Origin: Terebella lapidaria
Taxonomy: Eukaryota > Annelida > Polychaeta > Terebellida > Terebellidae
NCBI GenBank assembly: GCA_949152475.1
Contig: OX424557.1
Span: 600,001 to 664,000 of the forward strand
Direction of reading: 5' to 3'
DNA: 64,000 bases
In this document: positions 38,902 through 50,100 of the stretch, in pieces
How the letters are laid out: every line of letters begins with the position of its first letter
Position numbering within the stretch: position 1 is the stretch's first letter
Made by a program: the position numbers and the translations under genes
Notes under the pieces: model-generated
Seen by the model: the letters and a program-made list of their open reading frames with translations, nothing else
Databases searched by the model: none
Told to the model about the DNA's origin: nothing

Positions 38902-39905
38902 CCTGCATGACATATGTACATCTAACAGACACACATACACCTGCGGACAGCTGTCGCAGACAGCTATTAAAGCCAACGCGGCAAGCCGCATCGACTGCCA
39001 GTACCTGTATACTGCAACCCGCACAGGCCTGTGTAAAGACACGCAGATGGACGGACGTCTGCACTAACATGCAGCCGCCCGCCCGCCCGCACATCTCCAG
39101 CACGGCCCGCCTGGGGAATTTACAACTGGCAAAATCACCCGCATCTCGAACACCGGACACGCGGATCCCGCGGGATCCAGCGCCGCATCAGCGGACGAAA
39201 TGCGAGTGGCACAAAACACATGTGCTACACATCTGGAGATTAATAAAAATCCGGGTACGACATTTTTACATATATATACATGTAACAAATGACAGCTATA
39301 CTACACGTGCAGCAATGCACGCGGTGTCGCTGCAAAACTCTGTCCCCGGTCATACTGACACACGCCCGGACCAAAATACATGCACTATTAACTCATGCGG
39401 GTGCAATCATTTCCCTCCGGTGACTCCAAATCAAACCATGTATACGGGTAGAAAATAAATTTCTATCCCGGGGGACCTTGCAAATATCCTACAGTAATTA
39501 AGATTAGTCATTCGCTTTTGCGTCCGCACCGGCGGTAAATGACGCAAAATTAATCACCCCAGCAAGGTAGAAATTGGGCATAAAATTGACAGTAACCACT
39601 AACTTGTGGCTTGTACGAATATGTCAGACGAAAACAACAATAAATTGTCATTCTCCAGTCTTTTCAAATGTCACAGCAATCCGTCACTGTCAAAATTAGC
39701 GCAATCCCTTACACCCCCCTAGCGAAAGCAGAAATCTCCCAATTTCTTACTCTCTTTTGCACCGGAAAGGAAATTTCACTTACTTGTCTCACTTTGTATC
39801 AGTAAATGAGCAAGAACAGAATTCTCCAGAGACATGCCGCACACTTGTGGCTCATAATCCTCCCATAAATAATAAATGAGATGGAAAATAAACAAAATCA
39901 CTCCA
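38902..39905. other. unassigned ~1-kb segment within element 1
   Basis: Sequence between the truncated integrase and the shared 3' module. It has no similarity to the corresponding place in element 2. It contains a 183-codon plus-strand frame with low-complexity, unstructured content, which I treat as chance. It is probably a deletion/insertion filler or foreign sequence. Confidence 0.55.
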
Positions 39906-41438
39906 CTCCACGTACTCCGGACCACACTGGGGTACTGCGCCGGTCTCTGCCGCAGTTGGATACATAATATCCACGGGCAAATTTAGCTCCCGGCCGTACA
40001 ACATCGCGTGCGGAGTAACTCCGGTCGAAGAGTGGACCGACGACCTGTACGCCATTAAGACATACGGGAGGTGGTCATCCCAATCATTCGCACGATCGTT
40101 CACAAAGGCCGCCAGCATGTTCAGGACCGATCGATTAAAGCGTTCGACCTGGCCATCAGACTGGGGCCTGTAGGGAGTGGTCCGCACCTTGGTACTGCCT
40201 AGCATCTGTGCTAGGTTTCGGAACAGGTTGCTCTCAAATTGCGTGCCCTGATCCGAATGTACCTGTTTAGGTACCCCATGGTACACCACCCATCTATTCA
40301 CCAATAACCGAGCTACCTCGTCCGCAGTCTGGCGGCGCAGTGGGTAGGCGTCGGTATACTTGGTAAAATAGTCGGAAATCACCAGGATGGACCGGAAACC
40401 GCGCGGGGTGACCCGGTGGGTATCCAGTATATCCGAAGCTATCCGATCGAACGGCGCGCCCGCCTTAACCGTGGTTAAGGGGTGGCGGCCAGGAGTCGGA
40501 ACTCCCTTGCGAGCTTGACACCGAGGGCAGGCTGCGCACCACCGTTGCACGTCCAAGCCGCTACCAGGCCAATGAAAGCCAGCATTGAAATTGGCGGTCA
40601 CCCGGTGGGTCCGGAGAAAATTCATCCCAATAATCCCGGCCGCTCCGACATCCGCAACGATTGCCTCTGTTAGGTACACCTTGTCCCCAAGGGTAATAGG
40701 CAGATCGATGATGCCATGGATACGGATGCGGTCATTACCCGCTCCGTAGAGCTTGTAAGGTCCGGGATCCCGCAACTCAAGGTTGCGGAGGGCGGGCTCC
40801 TTCCTGAACGTTCCTGTGGCTACGAGGGTAACCTCCGAGCCCGAGTCCACGAGGAACCGGACCGGCTCCCGTCCGAAGGACAGGGGCAGGTACCAGCAGG
40901 GGTCCCTCACCAGCGCGCAGGTAGGGCGATACCTTTCGCACGCACTGGGCTCATCTACGGAGTCCTCACCATCCGCCTCAGCCGTGGAGGAGCTAGACTG
41001 ATCCCCAAGGACTACTTCCGGAGAAGTCATATCAACTTGGGGTTCGTCCTGCTCATCAGCGGGTGGGGCGGCATCTTTTGCCACAGAACAACTATCCCCG
41101 GACGTAGTGTTGGTCGCCACCACGTCCGGATCTAGTTTCCCTGCCGCGGGTTCTGACCTTGCTGTCCCGGAGGACCAGACCGGAAGGAATTCCTCCGTTG
41201 CGGGCCAGGGAGGGCTCCCTGGTATCTGCGCGACCGCAGGCGTTCCAACAACTCCGGACACTTCAGCCAAAAGTGCCCCTGCTTTCCGCAGAAGTAACAG
41301 GGACGGTTCTGGGCTGGTCCGGAGGTGAACCCGCAACACTCTGCGGGTCCCCGAGCTTCGATCCCGACGCAGTGCGCAATCATCTGCGCGGCGCCGAAAT
41401 CGTATTCCTCCATGTCGCACTCGTCCGAGGACGAGCAC
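39852..41438 (-). pseudogene. pol: element 1 pol: aspartic protease fused to truncated integrase, no RT/RNase H
   Basis: This 528-codon frame lies in the -1 frame relative to gag and overlaps its 3' end; translation would enter after the frameshift site at 41,135-41,141. A retropepsin-type protease is recognisable by FLVDSGSEVTL, with catalytic Asp in DSG, and by the C-terminal GIIGMNFLRTH. Eleven or so residues later, near 40,575-40,590, the protein switches without a stop to the end of the integrase zinc-binding domain (WPG...CAACPRC) and then the catalytic core. The core's acidic residues sit in SDILDTH, HSDQGTQFES and SDGQVERFN (D, D, E). Reverse transcriptase and RNase H are entirely missing, and the HH part of the integrase zinc domain is gone. 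The integrase also stops early: after EYVEW the frame runs into unrelated sequence and a stop, so no C-terminal GPY/chromo region remains. Confidence 0.92.
41094..41141 (-). promoter_or_regulatory. -1 ribosomal frameshift site (slippery heptamer plus hairpin)
   Basis: In the gag frame the last codons read G-GGA-AAC-TAG: a GGGAAAC slippery heptamer at 41,135-41,141 followed at once by the gag stop (41,132-41,134). Five bases after the heptamer a 12-bp stem begins. The 5' arm 41,129-41,118 (CCGGACGTGGTG) pairs with the 3' arm 41,109-41,098 (CACTACGTCCGG), with one G-U pair and an 8-base loop. Pol is open in exactly the -1 frame. This is the arrangement used by many retroelements to make Gag-Pol. 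Confidence 0.85.
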
Positions 41439-43117
41439 AGCGCGGCGACTGGTGCCGCATGTGCGGGCGTCCCTGTGAAGGGTGCCGACGCACTAACCCA
41501 CTGCGGGGTAGGTTCCCTGGTGGGTTCCCGGACGACCGGGTCCTGCCACGGGGTTACCTGCGATGCTTTGGCCAGAGAAGGGGTCGCCGCCTGTGCGGGA
41601 ACAGCCGAGGCCGGAGCCGGGGCCGGAGGCAACTGTCTAGGGCGGACAGCTACCTCGAGCGCAAGTGCGGAGTCTATTGCCTCCTCCATCGATCGCTTTT
41701 CATGGGTGGCCAGCCCGTATGCTAAGTGGTAAGGCTGGCCATCGATGAACTGATCGATCAGCATCGTTCCGAACCGTCTAGAGTCCATGTCCGGATAAGC
41801 TCTCCGGCCGAGTATGCGCAGGTTAAACGCATACTATGTCACGGACTCAGTCGGTAGGCGGGTACGCGCCTTGAACTCTCGTTCAGACTGCCGCCGATTG
41901 GTCGTCGGCGTGAACAGCAGGCGAAGTTGACGGGCAACCTCGCCGAAAGTCACTGTTCCCACCGGCAGACACGGCATCACATGGAGAGCTTTTCCTTCTA
42001 AGCTCCCCGCGAGGACATGTCCAGCTTCATGCTGGGACCATCCTTCGTACACGGCGGTACGCCACACCTGGAGTAAGTAGTCCTCCAAGTCGGCGTTATC
42101 CCCGTTGAACCGTTTCCGCCACGAAAAGTGGTCGGGCCCGTCATCGCGTTTGTTACGCGCCCGACGTGCGGTCCCGGCTCCGGGGTCGTCCGTGTACAGC
42201 GGCAAGTTCCGCGAGCTACCCGCGCCTGCGGCGGAGTCTGCCGGAGCAGACATCGTCGCCGCGGACATAGGAGCAGGAAAGCTCACGCTCGCCGCCGGGT
42301 ACATTCCCGCTTGTAGCCCACCCTGGCTAGGTGCGGGCGGGGCTCTCATCGAACCTACGGGGTAGGCTCCAGATGGGGCGGCAAAGCTAGCATAGCTCGG
42401 GGCCGGAGCCGCCGGTTGCCACTGCCCGCCCAACACACTTGGCGCACCAGGGTAAGTCGACCACGCGGCGTTAACTCCGGCCACAGGAACGGTCGGAGCG
42501 GTAGCCAGCGTGGTGCCTCCAAGCCGCGGAGCAGGCGCGGATCCCATTGCTGAGACCACTGGCGCCTGCGGACTTGGCAGGACTTGGGGAGGAGCCATAG
42601 GCCCAGTCATCCCCGGACTGTAAGGGATCGTCGGATCCACGCTCGGAACTGGCTGACTGCACTTGTACTGGTCAAGCGCCATGTTTATCAGCCGCTGCTC
42701 CCTCTTCGACATGGGCCCCGAAGGGCTCCGTGGCCGCGGAGAGGGTGAGCGGATCCGCCGATCTGATCGTCCCTGTTGGGGTGACCGGGCGCGGCCGTAG
42801 CACCCTAGAGGAGCCAGCGCACTCAGTGTGTTGGTGAGCTGGTCCATCTCGCCCAGTGCGGACCGTCCGGTATCCGGGCCGGAGACCCTCGAGGGGGTCC
42901 ACCCAGCCGGGTTAGGTAACCGGAGGAGTTGGTCCGCAGATCCGGAGTTGATTGCAGCAGTTGGCACTCTATTCCGGATCTCCGGATGTCCGGATCTCCG
43001 GATGTCCGGATCTCCGGACGTCTGGAGACGTCCCCTGGAAGAGCGCCGCCTGCCACGAACGTCGTCCGGACAAGGGCAGGCGCGGTGTAGAGCCGTTGCC
43101 AGCTCCGCCGACCGCAC
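41132..43117 (-). pseudogene. gag: element 1 gag, proximal copy (amber-interrupted, keeps zinc knuckle)
   Basis: Gag polyprotein. The frame has a Pro/Ala/Ser-rich N-terminal part, a capsid-like region of the retrotransposon gag type (WRKRFNGDNADLEDYLLQVW through the KARTRLPTESV segment), a linker, and one CCHC zinc knuckle, CYFCGKQGHFWLKC, near 41,290. It is interrupted by a single TAG at 41,834-41,836; the other gag copy has GAG (Glu) at the matching 43,600-43,602, so this is a point nonsense mutation. Downstream of the TAG the frame stays open to 41,132, ending at the frameshift site. The true start is uncertain because the N-terminal region is disturbed by a 16-bp repeat; the 43,117 start is only the ORF edge. 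Confidence 0.85.
42971..43020 (-). repeat. 16-bp TCCGGA repeat in gag 5' region, shorter copy
   Basis: About three units of the same repeat as at 44,665-44,766. Element 2 has no such repeat at the corresponding place near 62,530, so it arose within element 1's lineage. Confidence 0.8.
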
Positions 43118-43131
43118 CTAACACATCAAGA

Positions 43132-45060
43132 CTAGGCCTCGATGGCAACACATGTTGCAGCCCCGCAGGGCTCGGCTCCACGTCCGGAGACGGAGCCGCG
43201 GACGCCGGAGTCGACTCCGCAGACTGGGTGGGTACACCCTGTGAAGGGTGCCGACGCACTAACCCACTGCGGGGTAGGTTCCCTGGTGGGTTCCCGGACG
43301 ACCGGGTCCTGCCACGGGGTTACCTGCGATGCTTTGGCCAGAGGAGGGGTCGCCGCCTGTGCGGGAACAGCCGAGGCCGGAGCCGGGGCCGGAGGCAACT
43401 GTCTAGGGCGGACAGCTACCTCGAGCGCAAGCGCGGAGTCTATTGCCTCCTCCATCGATCGCTTTTCATGGGTGGCCAGCCCGTATGCTAAGTGGTAAGG
43501 CTGCCCATCGATGAACTGATCGATCAGCATCGTTCCGAACCGTCTAGAGTCCATGTCCGGATAAGCTCTCCGGCCGAGTATGCGCAGGTTAAACGCATAC
43601 TCTGTCACGGACTCAGTCGGTAGACGGGTACGCGCCTTGAACTCTCGTTCAGACTGCCGCCGATTGGTCGTCGGCGTGAACAGCAGGCGAAGTTGACGGG
43701 CAACCTCGCCGAAAGTCACTGTTCCCACCGGCAGACACGGCATCACATGGAGAGCTTTTCCTTCTAAGCTCCCCGCGAGGACATGTCCAGCTTCATGCTG
43801 GGACCATCCTTCGTACACGGCGGTACGCCACACCTGGAGTAAGTAGTCCTCCAAGTCGGCGTTATCCCCGTTGAACCGTTTCCGCCACGAAGAGTGGTCG
43901 GGCCCGTCATCGCGTTTGTTACGCGCCCGACGTGCGGTCCCGGCTCCGGGGTCGTCCGTGTACAGCGGCAAGTTCCGCGAGCTACCCGCGGCTGCGGCAG
44001 AGTCTGCCGGAGCAGACATCGTCGCCGCGGACATAGGAGCAGGAAAGCTCACGCTCGCCGCCGGGTACATTCCCGCTTGTAGCCCACCCTGGCTAGGTGC
44101 GGGCGGGGCTCTCATCGAACCTACGGGGTAGGCTCCAGATGGGGCGGCAAAGCTAGCATAGCTCGGGGCCGGAGCCGCCGGTTGCCAATGCCCGCCCAAC
44201 ACACTTGGCGCACCAGGGTAAGTCGACCACGCGGCGTTAACTCCGGCCACAGGAACGGTCGGAGCGGTAGCCAGCGTGGTGCCTCCAAGCCGCGGAGCAG
44301 GCGCGGATCCCATTGCTGAAACCACTGGCGCCTGCGGACTTGGCAGGACTTGGGGAGGAGCCATAGGCCCAGTCATCCCCGGACTGTAAGGGATCGTCGG
44401 ATCCACGCTCGGAACTGGCTGACTGCACTTGTACTGGTCAAGCGCCATGTTTATCAGCCGCTGCTCCCTCTCGCGCTACGGCGCGGCCGTAGCGCCCTAG
44501 AGGAGCCAGCGCACTCAGTGTGTTGGTGAGCTGGTCCATCTCGCCCAGTGCGGACCGTCCGGTATCCGGGCCGGAGACCCTCGAGGGGGTCCACCCAGCC
44601 GGGTTAGGTAACCGGAGGAGTTGGTCCGCAGATCCGGAGTTGATTGCAGCAGTTGGCACTCTATTCCGGATGTCCGGACCTCCGGATCTCCGGATGTCCG
44701 GATCTCCGGATGTCCGGATCTCCGGATGTCCGGATCTCCGAATGTCTGGATCTCCGGACGTCTGGAGACGTCCCCTGGAAGAGCGCCGCCTGCCACGAAC
44801 GTCGTCCGGACAAGGGCAGGCGCGGTGTAGAGCTGTTGCCAGCTCCGCCGACCGCACCTAACACATCAAGACTAGGCCTCGATGGCAACACATGTTGCAG
44901 CCCCGCAGGGCTCGGCTCCACGTCCGGAGCCGGAGTCGGAGCGCTCCGCGCGCTCCGCACTATCGCCGGAGCCACCCTGGAGCGGCTCCCGGCCGTCGCG
45001 GGACCGGATTCGGTCCGCAACGTTTCCTCCCTTTTCCCTCCCATTATCTTTCTCACTCAT
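43132..45060 (-). pseudogene. gag: element 1 gag, distal copy (lacks zinc knuckle)
   Basis: Second gag copy in tandem. The first ATG after the primer site is at 45,060 (MSEK...), a start also found in element 2 at 62,895, so it is the likely original gag start. Compared with the proximal copy, a 74-bp deletion near 44,470 shifts the frame. The main open stretch is 43,132-44,448 (438 codons), intact through the capsid-like region where the other copy has a stop. At 43,237 it runs across the duplication junction into the 5' region of the other copy and stops, so it has no zinc knuckle and no pol downstream in frame. Confidence 0.8.
44665..44766 (-). repeat. 16-bp TCCGGA repeat in gag 5' region, longer copy
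   Basis: About six units of alternating CCGGATCT and CCGGATGT, dense in the palindrome TCCGGA. Because 16 is not a multiple of three, each unit gained or lost shifts the gag frame; three units (48 bp) restore it. The partner at 42,971-43,020 has three units fewer. Confidence 0.8.
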
Positions 45061-45159
45061 TTTGTTTGAGTTGTCCGTGAGGAGCGAGCGATCCCCAGGG
45101 ACGAAGGAGGCTACAACACTGTGACGGTAGGCTGTGATGGAACACTGTCGGACTGATCC

Positions 45160-45170
45160 TCACGGCACCA
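45160..45170 (-). promoter_or_regulatory. element 1 primer binding site (tRNA-His type)
   Basis: One base inside the 5' LTR the sense strand reads TGGTGCCGTGA, which is complementary to CCA plus the 3' acceptor stem of metazoan tRNA-His (ending TCACGGCACCA). Eleven bases match before divergence. The related element 2 matches 12. Confidence 0.8.
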
Positions 45171-45171
45171 A

Positions 45172-45906
45172 TGTAAAGTTATTGACTACCGTCCGCTCTT
45201 CGGGATCCTCGAGGATAGTCCTCTCTCATCCGAGTCCTTGCGGACGCGCATCCGCTATTCCGGATCCTTGCGGCAGGGCCGCTCACCGGAGGTCGCTGCG
45301 GACACGGTAACTACTTCGGCATTAACGGTAACCAGGTAACAGCCCACCCGACACTCCCAGGCCTACGGACACCGTTCAGAAACTAGTTCATCCCTACGGT
45401 GTTAACTGGCGGGGCCTGTCAGCCGCGGTCTGCCTCGGGGACGGAACCCCGTACAGTCCGACATGCTGGCCAGAGCCTCTGTCACACGTCCCGGGAAGGG
45501 AGAGAACTGGCGATCCACAGGGCGTACGCCCCCGAGTCAGCAACTTGTCTCTCCCAGCCCGGGCCTCCCCATGGAAATCATCCCCAGGGCTCTAAGAGCC
45601 CACTACTCCTGACCAGGGAACGCAAAGCTCATGGCGAGCCTTGCGTGCGTCCTGTTCACTCTCTCTCGGACAATCTCCTCGATCGAGTCGCTTCCAGTGT
45701 ATATATAATACACCAGAAACTGTAGGGCGCACGCGAGGTTTAATCGATCCATAGTTATAGTTTACTGGAGCGTAAATTACAATGCGTCGCCGTGGCAACG
45801 CACGCTCGAACGGAGCGTGTCAAAACAAGGCCAAGTACGAAAAGGCCACATAAATGGCATTTATGTTTACAATTACCTGCCGCGTGCTTAGGGCAAAATC
45901 GCCACA
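45172..45906 (-). repeat. element 1, 5' LTR with promoter-like TATA
   Basis: 735 bp, near-identical to 37,665-38,407. The inner end abuts the primer binding site; the outer end is followed by ATAC (45,907-45,910), matching the left flank. The TATA-like run near 45,697-45,712 is the likely core promoter for minus-strand transcription. Confidence 0.95.
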
Positions 45907-45910
45907 ATAC

Positions 45911-47115
45911 ATTGCTCTGCCACGAGTTCCACTGAAATAATATACATATAACTAAACTCAACTCTGAAATAACACACTATAATACTTCACTCTTCGGGTA
46001 CTACTCGCAATGGGACTTGCCACTGCTCAACAATAACGTGAAGCCCGCTACGGGAATAATATAGTAAACAACATGTCACATATTCGTGACACTAGTATAA
46101 TTTATGGTTTTGCAAGCTATGTATAACAATTTCTGGTTATTTTTTTTTCATTATATTTATGCCAGTTTAGGTCTACGTATTTGCTTTATAGATATGAAAA
46201 ACATTAATTATGATGTTATAGCGGCTAGTGTAGCTGTCTGCAACAGGAAATGGTTTGTCATTCTCTTAGATACATATGTATGATAAACCATTTACAACTG
46301 TTTGGTGTGTGTTTATGGCTGATATAATGTGCCAGTTTATGTGATGTTGATACGAACCGTTCAATTACACGTCTCGGTACAGGCCTATTTCTCCCAGCTT
46401 ATCATACAAACACGTCTATATTTCTGCTTAATATTTATCATACGTGAGTATTTATAGATAACAAGAGATGTCCGTGGCATGACATGGTTCATACCAAGTA
46501 ACACAGGCCACTAATTATCCCTTTAACCACAAAAGCTGACCCGGATAGTAATGTATTTAACACTAAGCCAGATAAACTGAGTATACATGTACGGGTATCG
46601 CCCACACAGTCACGCACTCTCTATCAATCTAACGACCGTGCTCAGTCGTAATTGTTTTATCACAATCGACAGAGCAATAACAGTTTTTACCAGGATAGGA
46701 CACTCATTTCTATCTTTCTCGACCCGATGTTGAATTTTTGGTTTGTCGATTAACCCCCCCCCCCCCCCCACGCGTGTTGAATGAACTAAATCGATCGTAT
46801 ACATATTGGATGTAAACAAGGAGTTCGTGGACACTTTGATTCACCTCGACAATACGTACTTATGGCACGCTGAGGGTGAGTTCAGGAGAATTATTATATC
46901 ACAATAACTGATGTACAATATTCTATATTATAACACTTTATACTCTTTTCCCCTATGTCAGTTCTGGAGTTCTGGATTTGAAGTTTGTTTCACATCGATA
47001 TATCCACACGAAGTTCGCATGTGGATTATCGATCTGGTGTTCGATTAGCATGTCGGGATAGATATTGATTTGGATCGATTGACGTGATAAGACGTAACCA
47101 GCACACGGCTCAAAG
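45911..47115. other. AT-rich sequence upstream of the phosphatase gene
   Basis: No supported gene. It holds a run of 16 C at 46,754-46,769 and scattered short inverted repeats such as TGTCAC...GTGACA near 46,075. The promoter and 5' UTR of the phospholipid phosphatase gene should lie here, but I cannot place a start site; no clear TATA box is visible close to the ATG. Confidence 0.5.
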
Positions 47116-47176
47116 ATGAAGTTCAAGCGAACACCTCTCATTCAACTGGTCGTGGATTTATCACTATTCATACTAG
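47116..47176 (+). CDS. PLPP: phosphatase exon 1
   Basis: Starts at ATG in an AAG-ATG context and codes for 20 residues beginning MKFKRTPL, running into the first membrane helix. It ends one base into a codon at a GTAAAT donor. Too short for ORF finding; supported because the split codon joins exon 2 to give the family's ...LAGLP... segment. Confidence 0.85.
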
Positions 47177-50100
47177 GTAAATCACTTATTCTTGCTATTT
47201 TCACAATTATTTACTATTGCCAATCATGATCACGATAATTGCCACACCTGCTTAGCAGGTATTGTAAAATGATAGGCCTATGGCTAACGATTGTGCATGA
47301 TGGCGGGAAACGTTTGGTAAAATGTGGACTTTCACCTGACTCACGTGTTTGAATTCATGATATTGATGAGAGTATTACACATAGGTGTGCCCATGACAGT
47401 ACAGAACAAGTGTGACCATGACAATCCAGAGAGCTTAGAACAACACAGGTGTGACCATAACAGAGAGCTTAGTACAACACAGGTGTGACCATAACAGAGA
47501 GCTTAGTACAACACACCTGTATCAATAACAGAGAGCTTAGTACAACACAGGTGGAACCATAACAGAGAGCTTAGTGCAACACAGCTGTAACCATAACAGA
47601 CAGCTTAATACAACACAGGTGTAACCATAACAGAGAGCTTAGTGCAACACAGGTGTAACCATAACAGAGAGCTTAGAACAACACAGGTGCAGATATAACA
47701 GAGAGAATAGTACATCACATGTGAACCATAACAGAGAGCTTAGTACAACACAGGTGTATCAATAACAGAGAGCTTAGTACAACACAGCTGTAACCATAAC
47801 AGAGAGCTTAGTACAACACAGTTGTAACCGAAACAGAGAGCTTAGTACAACACAGGTGTAACCATAACAGAGAGCTTAGTACAACACAGGTGTATCAATA
47901 ACAGAGAGCTTAGTACAACACAGCTGTAACCATAACAGAGAGCTTAGTACAACACAGGTGTATCAATAACAGAGAGCTTAGTACAACACAGGTGGAACCA
48001 TAACAGAGAGCTTAGTGCAACACAGCTGTAACCATAACAGAGAGCTTAATACAACACAGGTGTAACCATAACAGAGAGCTTAGTGCAACACAGGTGTAAC
48101 CATAACAGAGAGCTTAGAACAACACAGGTGCAGATATAACAGAGAGAATAGTACATCACATGTGAACCATAACAGAGAGCTTAGTACAACACAGGTGTAT
48201 CAATAACAGAGAGCTTAGTACAACACAGCTGTAACCATAACAGAGAGCTTAGTACAACACAGTTGTAACCGAAACAGAGAGCTTAGTACAACACAGGTGT
48301 AACCATAACAGAGAGCTTAGTACAACACAGGTGTATCAATAACAGAGAGCTTAGTACAACACAGCTGTAACCATAACAGAGAGCTTAGTACAACACAGGT
48401 GTATCAATCACAGAGAGCTTAGTACAACACAGTTGTAACCGAAACAGAGAGCTTAGTACAACACAGGTGTAACCATAACAGAGAGCTTAGTACAACACAG
48501 GTGTATCAATAACAGAGAGCTTAGTACAACACAGCTGTAACCATAACAGAGAGCTTAGTACAACACAGTTGTAACCGAAACAGAGAGCTTAGTACAACAC
48601 AGGTGTAACCATAACAGAGAGCTTAGTACAACACAGCTGTAACCATAACAGAGAGCTTAGTGCAACACAGGTGTAACCCTAACAGAGAGCTTAGTACAAC
48701 ACAGCTGTAACCATAACAGAGAGCTTAGTACAACACAGGTGTATCAATAACAGAGAGCTTAGTACAACACAGGGGTAACCATAACAGAGAGCTTAGTACA
48801 ACACAGGTGTAACCATAACAGAGAGCTTAGTACAACACAGGGGTAACCATAACAGAGAGCTTAGTGCAACACAGCTGTAACCATAACAGAGAGCTTAGTA
48901 CAACACAGCTGTAACCATAACAGAGAGCTTAGTACAACACAGTTGTAACCATAACAGAGAGCTTAGTACAACACAGCTGTAACCATAACAAAGAGCTTAG
49001 TACAACACATATATAACCATAACAGAGAGCTTAGTACAACGCAGCTGTGACCATAACAGAGAGCTTAGTACAACACAGCTGTGACCATAACAGAGAGCTT
49101 AGTACAACACATATATAACCATAACAGAGAGCTTAGTACAACGCAGCTGTGATCATAACAGAGAGCTTAGTACAACACATATATAACAATAACAGAGAGC
49201 TTAGTGCAACACAGCTGTAACTATAACAGAGAGCTTAGTACAACACAGCTGTGACCATGACAGAGAGCTTAGTACAACACAGGTGTAACCATAACAGAGA
49301 GCTTAGTACAACACAGCTGTAACCATAACAGAGAGCTTAGTGCAACACAGCTGTAACCATAACAGAGAGCTTAGTGCAACACAGCTGTAACCATAACAGA
49401 GAGCTTAGTGCAACACATGTGTAACCATAACAGAGAGCTTAATACAACACATATATAACCATAACAGAGAGCTTAGTACAACACAGGGGTAACCATAACA
49501 GAGAGCTTAGTACAACACAGGTGTATCAATAACAGAGAGCTTAGTACAACACAGTTGTAGCCGAAACAGAGAGCTTAGTACAAAACAGGTGTAACCATAA
49601 CAGAGAGCTTAGTACAACACAGCTGTGACCATAACAGAGAGCTTAGTACAACACAGCTGTAACCATGACAGAGAGCTTAGTACAACACAGCTGTAACCAT
49701 AACAGAGAGCTTAGTACAACACAGGTGCAACCACAACAAAGAGCTTGGTAAAGCACAGGCAACCATAACAGAGAGCTTAGTACAACACAGATGTAACCAT
49801 AATAGAAAGCTTAGTACAACACAGGTGGAACCATAACAGAGGGCTTAGTACAACACAGGTGCAACCATGACAAAGAGCTTGGTACAGCACAGGCAACCAT
49901 GACAGAGAGCTTAGTACAACACAGGTGTAACCATGACAGAGAGCTCAGTACAACACAGGTGTAACCATAACAGAAAGCTTAGTACAACACAGGTGGAACC
50001 ATAACAGAAAGCTTAGTACAACACAGGTGGAACCATAACAGAAAATTTAGTACAACACAGGTGGAACCATAACAGAAATCTTAGTACAACACAGGTGGAA

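Larger units (their letters stand above)
41471..45000 (-). repeat. 1,766-bp tandem duplication of the gag region
   Basis: 41,471-43,236 is repeated from 43,237 onward, with an offset of 1,766 bp over gag. The offset falls to 1,692 after the 74-bp deletion in the distal copy and rises to 1,740 after three extra 16-bp repeats. The junction has the shared stretch CCCTGTGAAGG, suggesting microhomology or template switching. The copies differ by only a few bases, so the duplication is young. Confidence 0.88.
37665..45906 (-). mobile_element. Ty3/Gypsy LTR retrotransposon, element 1 (internally deleted)
   Basis: An 8.2-kb minus-strand element with LTRs at 37,665-38,407 and 45,172-45,906, flanked on both sides by ATAC, a 4-bp target duplication typical of Ty3/Gypsy integration. 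In the sense direction it has the 5' LTR, a tRNA-His-type primer site, gag present twice in tandem, a -1 frameshift site, protease joined directly to integrase, about 1 kb of unassigned sequence, a structured 3' module, a polypurine tract and the 3' LTR. Reverse transcriptase and RNase H are absent, so it could only move with enzymes supplied by a relative. By eye the LTRs differ by about eight substitutions and two indels, which points to a fairly recent insertion. Confidence 0.95.

Noticed and set aside
38907-39458. 183-codon plus-strand ORF in element 1
   Set aside because: Antisense to the element, low-complexity Thr/His/Pro-rich content, no motif, not shared with element 2.
41159-43491. 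Several plus-strand ORFs of 70-190 codons across gag of element 1
   Set aside because: Mirror frames of GC-rich gag; identical in both tandem copies only because the DNA is duplicated.
46754-46769. Run of 16 C as a functional G-quadruplex/i-motif
   Set aside because: A single homopolymer run, without other G/C tracts nearby; more likely a slippage tract.
46953-47141. 62-codon minus-strand ORF overlapping phosphatase exon 1
   Set aside because: No motif; it overlaps the supported exon on the other strand.
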